Below are positions 63,299 to 64,000 of a stretch of 64,000 nt of DNA, one piece after another. A model generated the notes under the pieces. That model was not told where the DNA came from and did not search any database. It was given only the letters and a program-made list of their open reading frames with translations. The first letter of the stretch is position 1. Every line of letters begins with the position of its first letter. The translations under genes were made by a program, and so were the position numbers. The DNA is from Branchipolynoe longqiensis (lineage: Eukaryota; Annelida; Polychaeta; Phyllodocida; Polynoidae): NCBI GenBank assembly GCA_030323885.1, contig CM059193.1, forward strand, positions 56,262,749 to 56,326,748, in the 5' to 3' direction.

Positions 63299-63420
63299 GG
63301 GGCGCGGTGGCTGAATCGGTAGAGCGCAGGCCTCCCGTGCGGGTGATCGGGAGTTCGATTCCTGGTCGAGTCAAACCAATGACTTACAAAATAGAGTACG
63401 TCGCCATTCCAGCGGCGCGG
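63299..63420 (+). repeat. tRNA-like SINE head (GCGGTGG variant)
   Basis: GGGGCGCGGTGGCTGAATCG, A box TGGCTGAATCGG, B box GAGTTCGATTCC, then GTCGAGTCAAACCAATGACT, after which it departs from the family. A (CCCT)n array precedes it (63213-63242). A true tRNA is unlikely because the acceptor ends do not pair. Confidence 0.7.
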
Positions 63421-63656
63421 TGCATTGTGGGATGCGTGGAAGAAAAGCAAACCTGTGAGAAGCACATGGCACATACTAATAATACACTGAGTGCAGCTAT
63501 GAAACATGATAGTTTCAGCTCATCTCAGCTCTTGTTTGATACATAGAATACTAACTAAAACAATAATATAATAAATTAAAAGTTGCATAGTCCGATGAAA
63601 TATAATTTTGTCAAAATTAAAACAACTACTTACATTTAAACCTATATATCCAACTT
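63421..63656. other. Flank with dispersed-repeat piece
   Basis: 63582-63656 (GTTGCATAGTCCGATGAAAT to TATATCCAACTT) recurs in pieces near 2388-2640 and 47697-47760. No gene is supported. Confidence 0.45.
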
Positions 63657-64000
63657 GGTCGTAATGCGAAGCATTACGTTTGATGCGAGGAAAGGAAGAG
63701 CCCCCCCCCCCCCCCCCCTCCTGACCCCGGGCTGTCGCGCAGCATTCGCGCCTCGCGCGACGCCCGCTGCTCACCCTCGCCCTCCCCCCGCCCTGAGCCT
63801 TCACGCCTTCCCTGCCACTGCTCACCTTCTCCCTTATAAGGCCGCCCGCCCGCCTCCTTCAGCCATTCGCCTCCAGTCTCCACCACGCTGCCCTTCTTCA
63901 CCACGCTGCCAGTCTCCACCACGCTGCCCATCCCCGAGGCGCCCTCCCCCAGACACCGGGCCGCCCCGGCCCCCGCACCTCGGGCGCGCGCCTCGGTGGG
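63657..64000 (+). mobile_element. Ngaro-like element, second copy (5' end, runs off window)
   Basis: It starts GGTCGTAATGCGAAGCATTA, the same hairpin terminus as A1 at 6589, but in plus orientation. CCTTATAAGGCCGCCCGCC (about 63831-63850) corresponds to the TATA-like palindrome of A1. The sequence diverges from A1 further in (ACCACGCTGCC repeats, 63880-63925), so it is a related subfamily. The rest lies outside the window. Confidence 0.75.

Noticed and set aside
63299..63372. Functional tRNA gene
   Set aside because: The A and B boxes are good but the acceptor ends do not pair and the sequence continues into the SINE body GTCGAGTCAAACCAATGAC.

Overview
This is a gene-poor, repeat-dense stretch of an animal nuclear genome, most likely a mollusc. 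The evidence is canonical GT-AG introns in a conserved animal splicing-factor gene, DIRS and Ngaro-type tyrosine-recombinase retrotransposons, very many tRNA-derived SINEs, and a short repeat (55093-55331, fragment at 10795-10890) that I recognise as widespread in molluscan DNA. Nothing in the window looks prokaryotic.

Host gene. I can support one conserved host gene: an SRSF7/SRSF3-type serine/arginine-rich splicing factor on the minus strand, coding from 20868 down to 11975. It has five coding exons and a predicted 210-residue protein with an RRM, a CCHC zinc knuckle and an RS tail. Its introns are loaded with MITEs, SINEs and tandem repeats.

Layout. 1-2225: CA/GT minisatellite split by a MITE, then a palindromic G-rich element. 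2896-6589: a 3.7-kb Ngaro/PAT-like element with split direct repeats and a broken gag-like ORF; the terminus of a second copy runs off the window end (63657-64000). 6590-11900: MITEs and SINE pieces. 11975-20868: the SRSF7-like gene. 22050-32238: three DNA transposons with TAGGTA termini and 7-bp target-site duplications. Two (22050-24072 and 25436-27900) are inverted composite copies. The third (28649-32238) carries a broken ORF with FEN1/XPG-like nuclease motifs and a Cys-rich tail. 32246-33749: relatively repeat-poor DNA. 35623-38627 and 41336-46436: two DIRS retrotransposons; the second keeps an uninterrupted tyrosine recombinase beside a frameshifted pol. 46437-63656: a mosaic of SINEs, MITEs, a LINE fragment and micro/minisatellites.

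How the parts relate. Most of the window is a record of nested insertions, and many junctions can be read exactly because target-site duplications survive. A SINE is split by a TAGGTA transposon, another by a LINE fragment, another by both a second SINE and a 9-bp-TSD MITE, and the nuclease transposon ORF is split by a TAA-flanked MITE. The most novel-looking system is the TAGGTA/7-bp-TSD transposon group with its nuclease-like gene. All repeat families were defined by eye within this window; no database search was possible.
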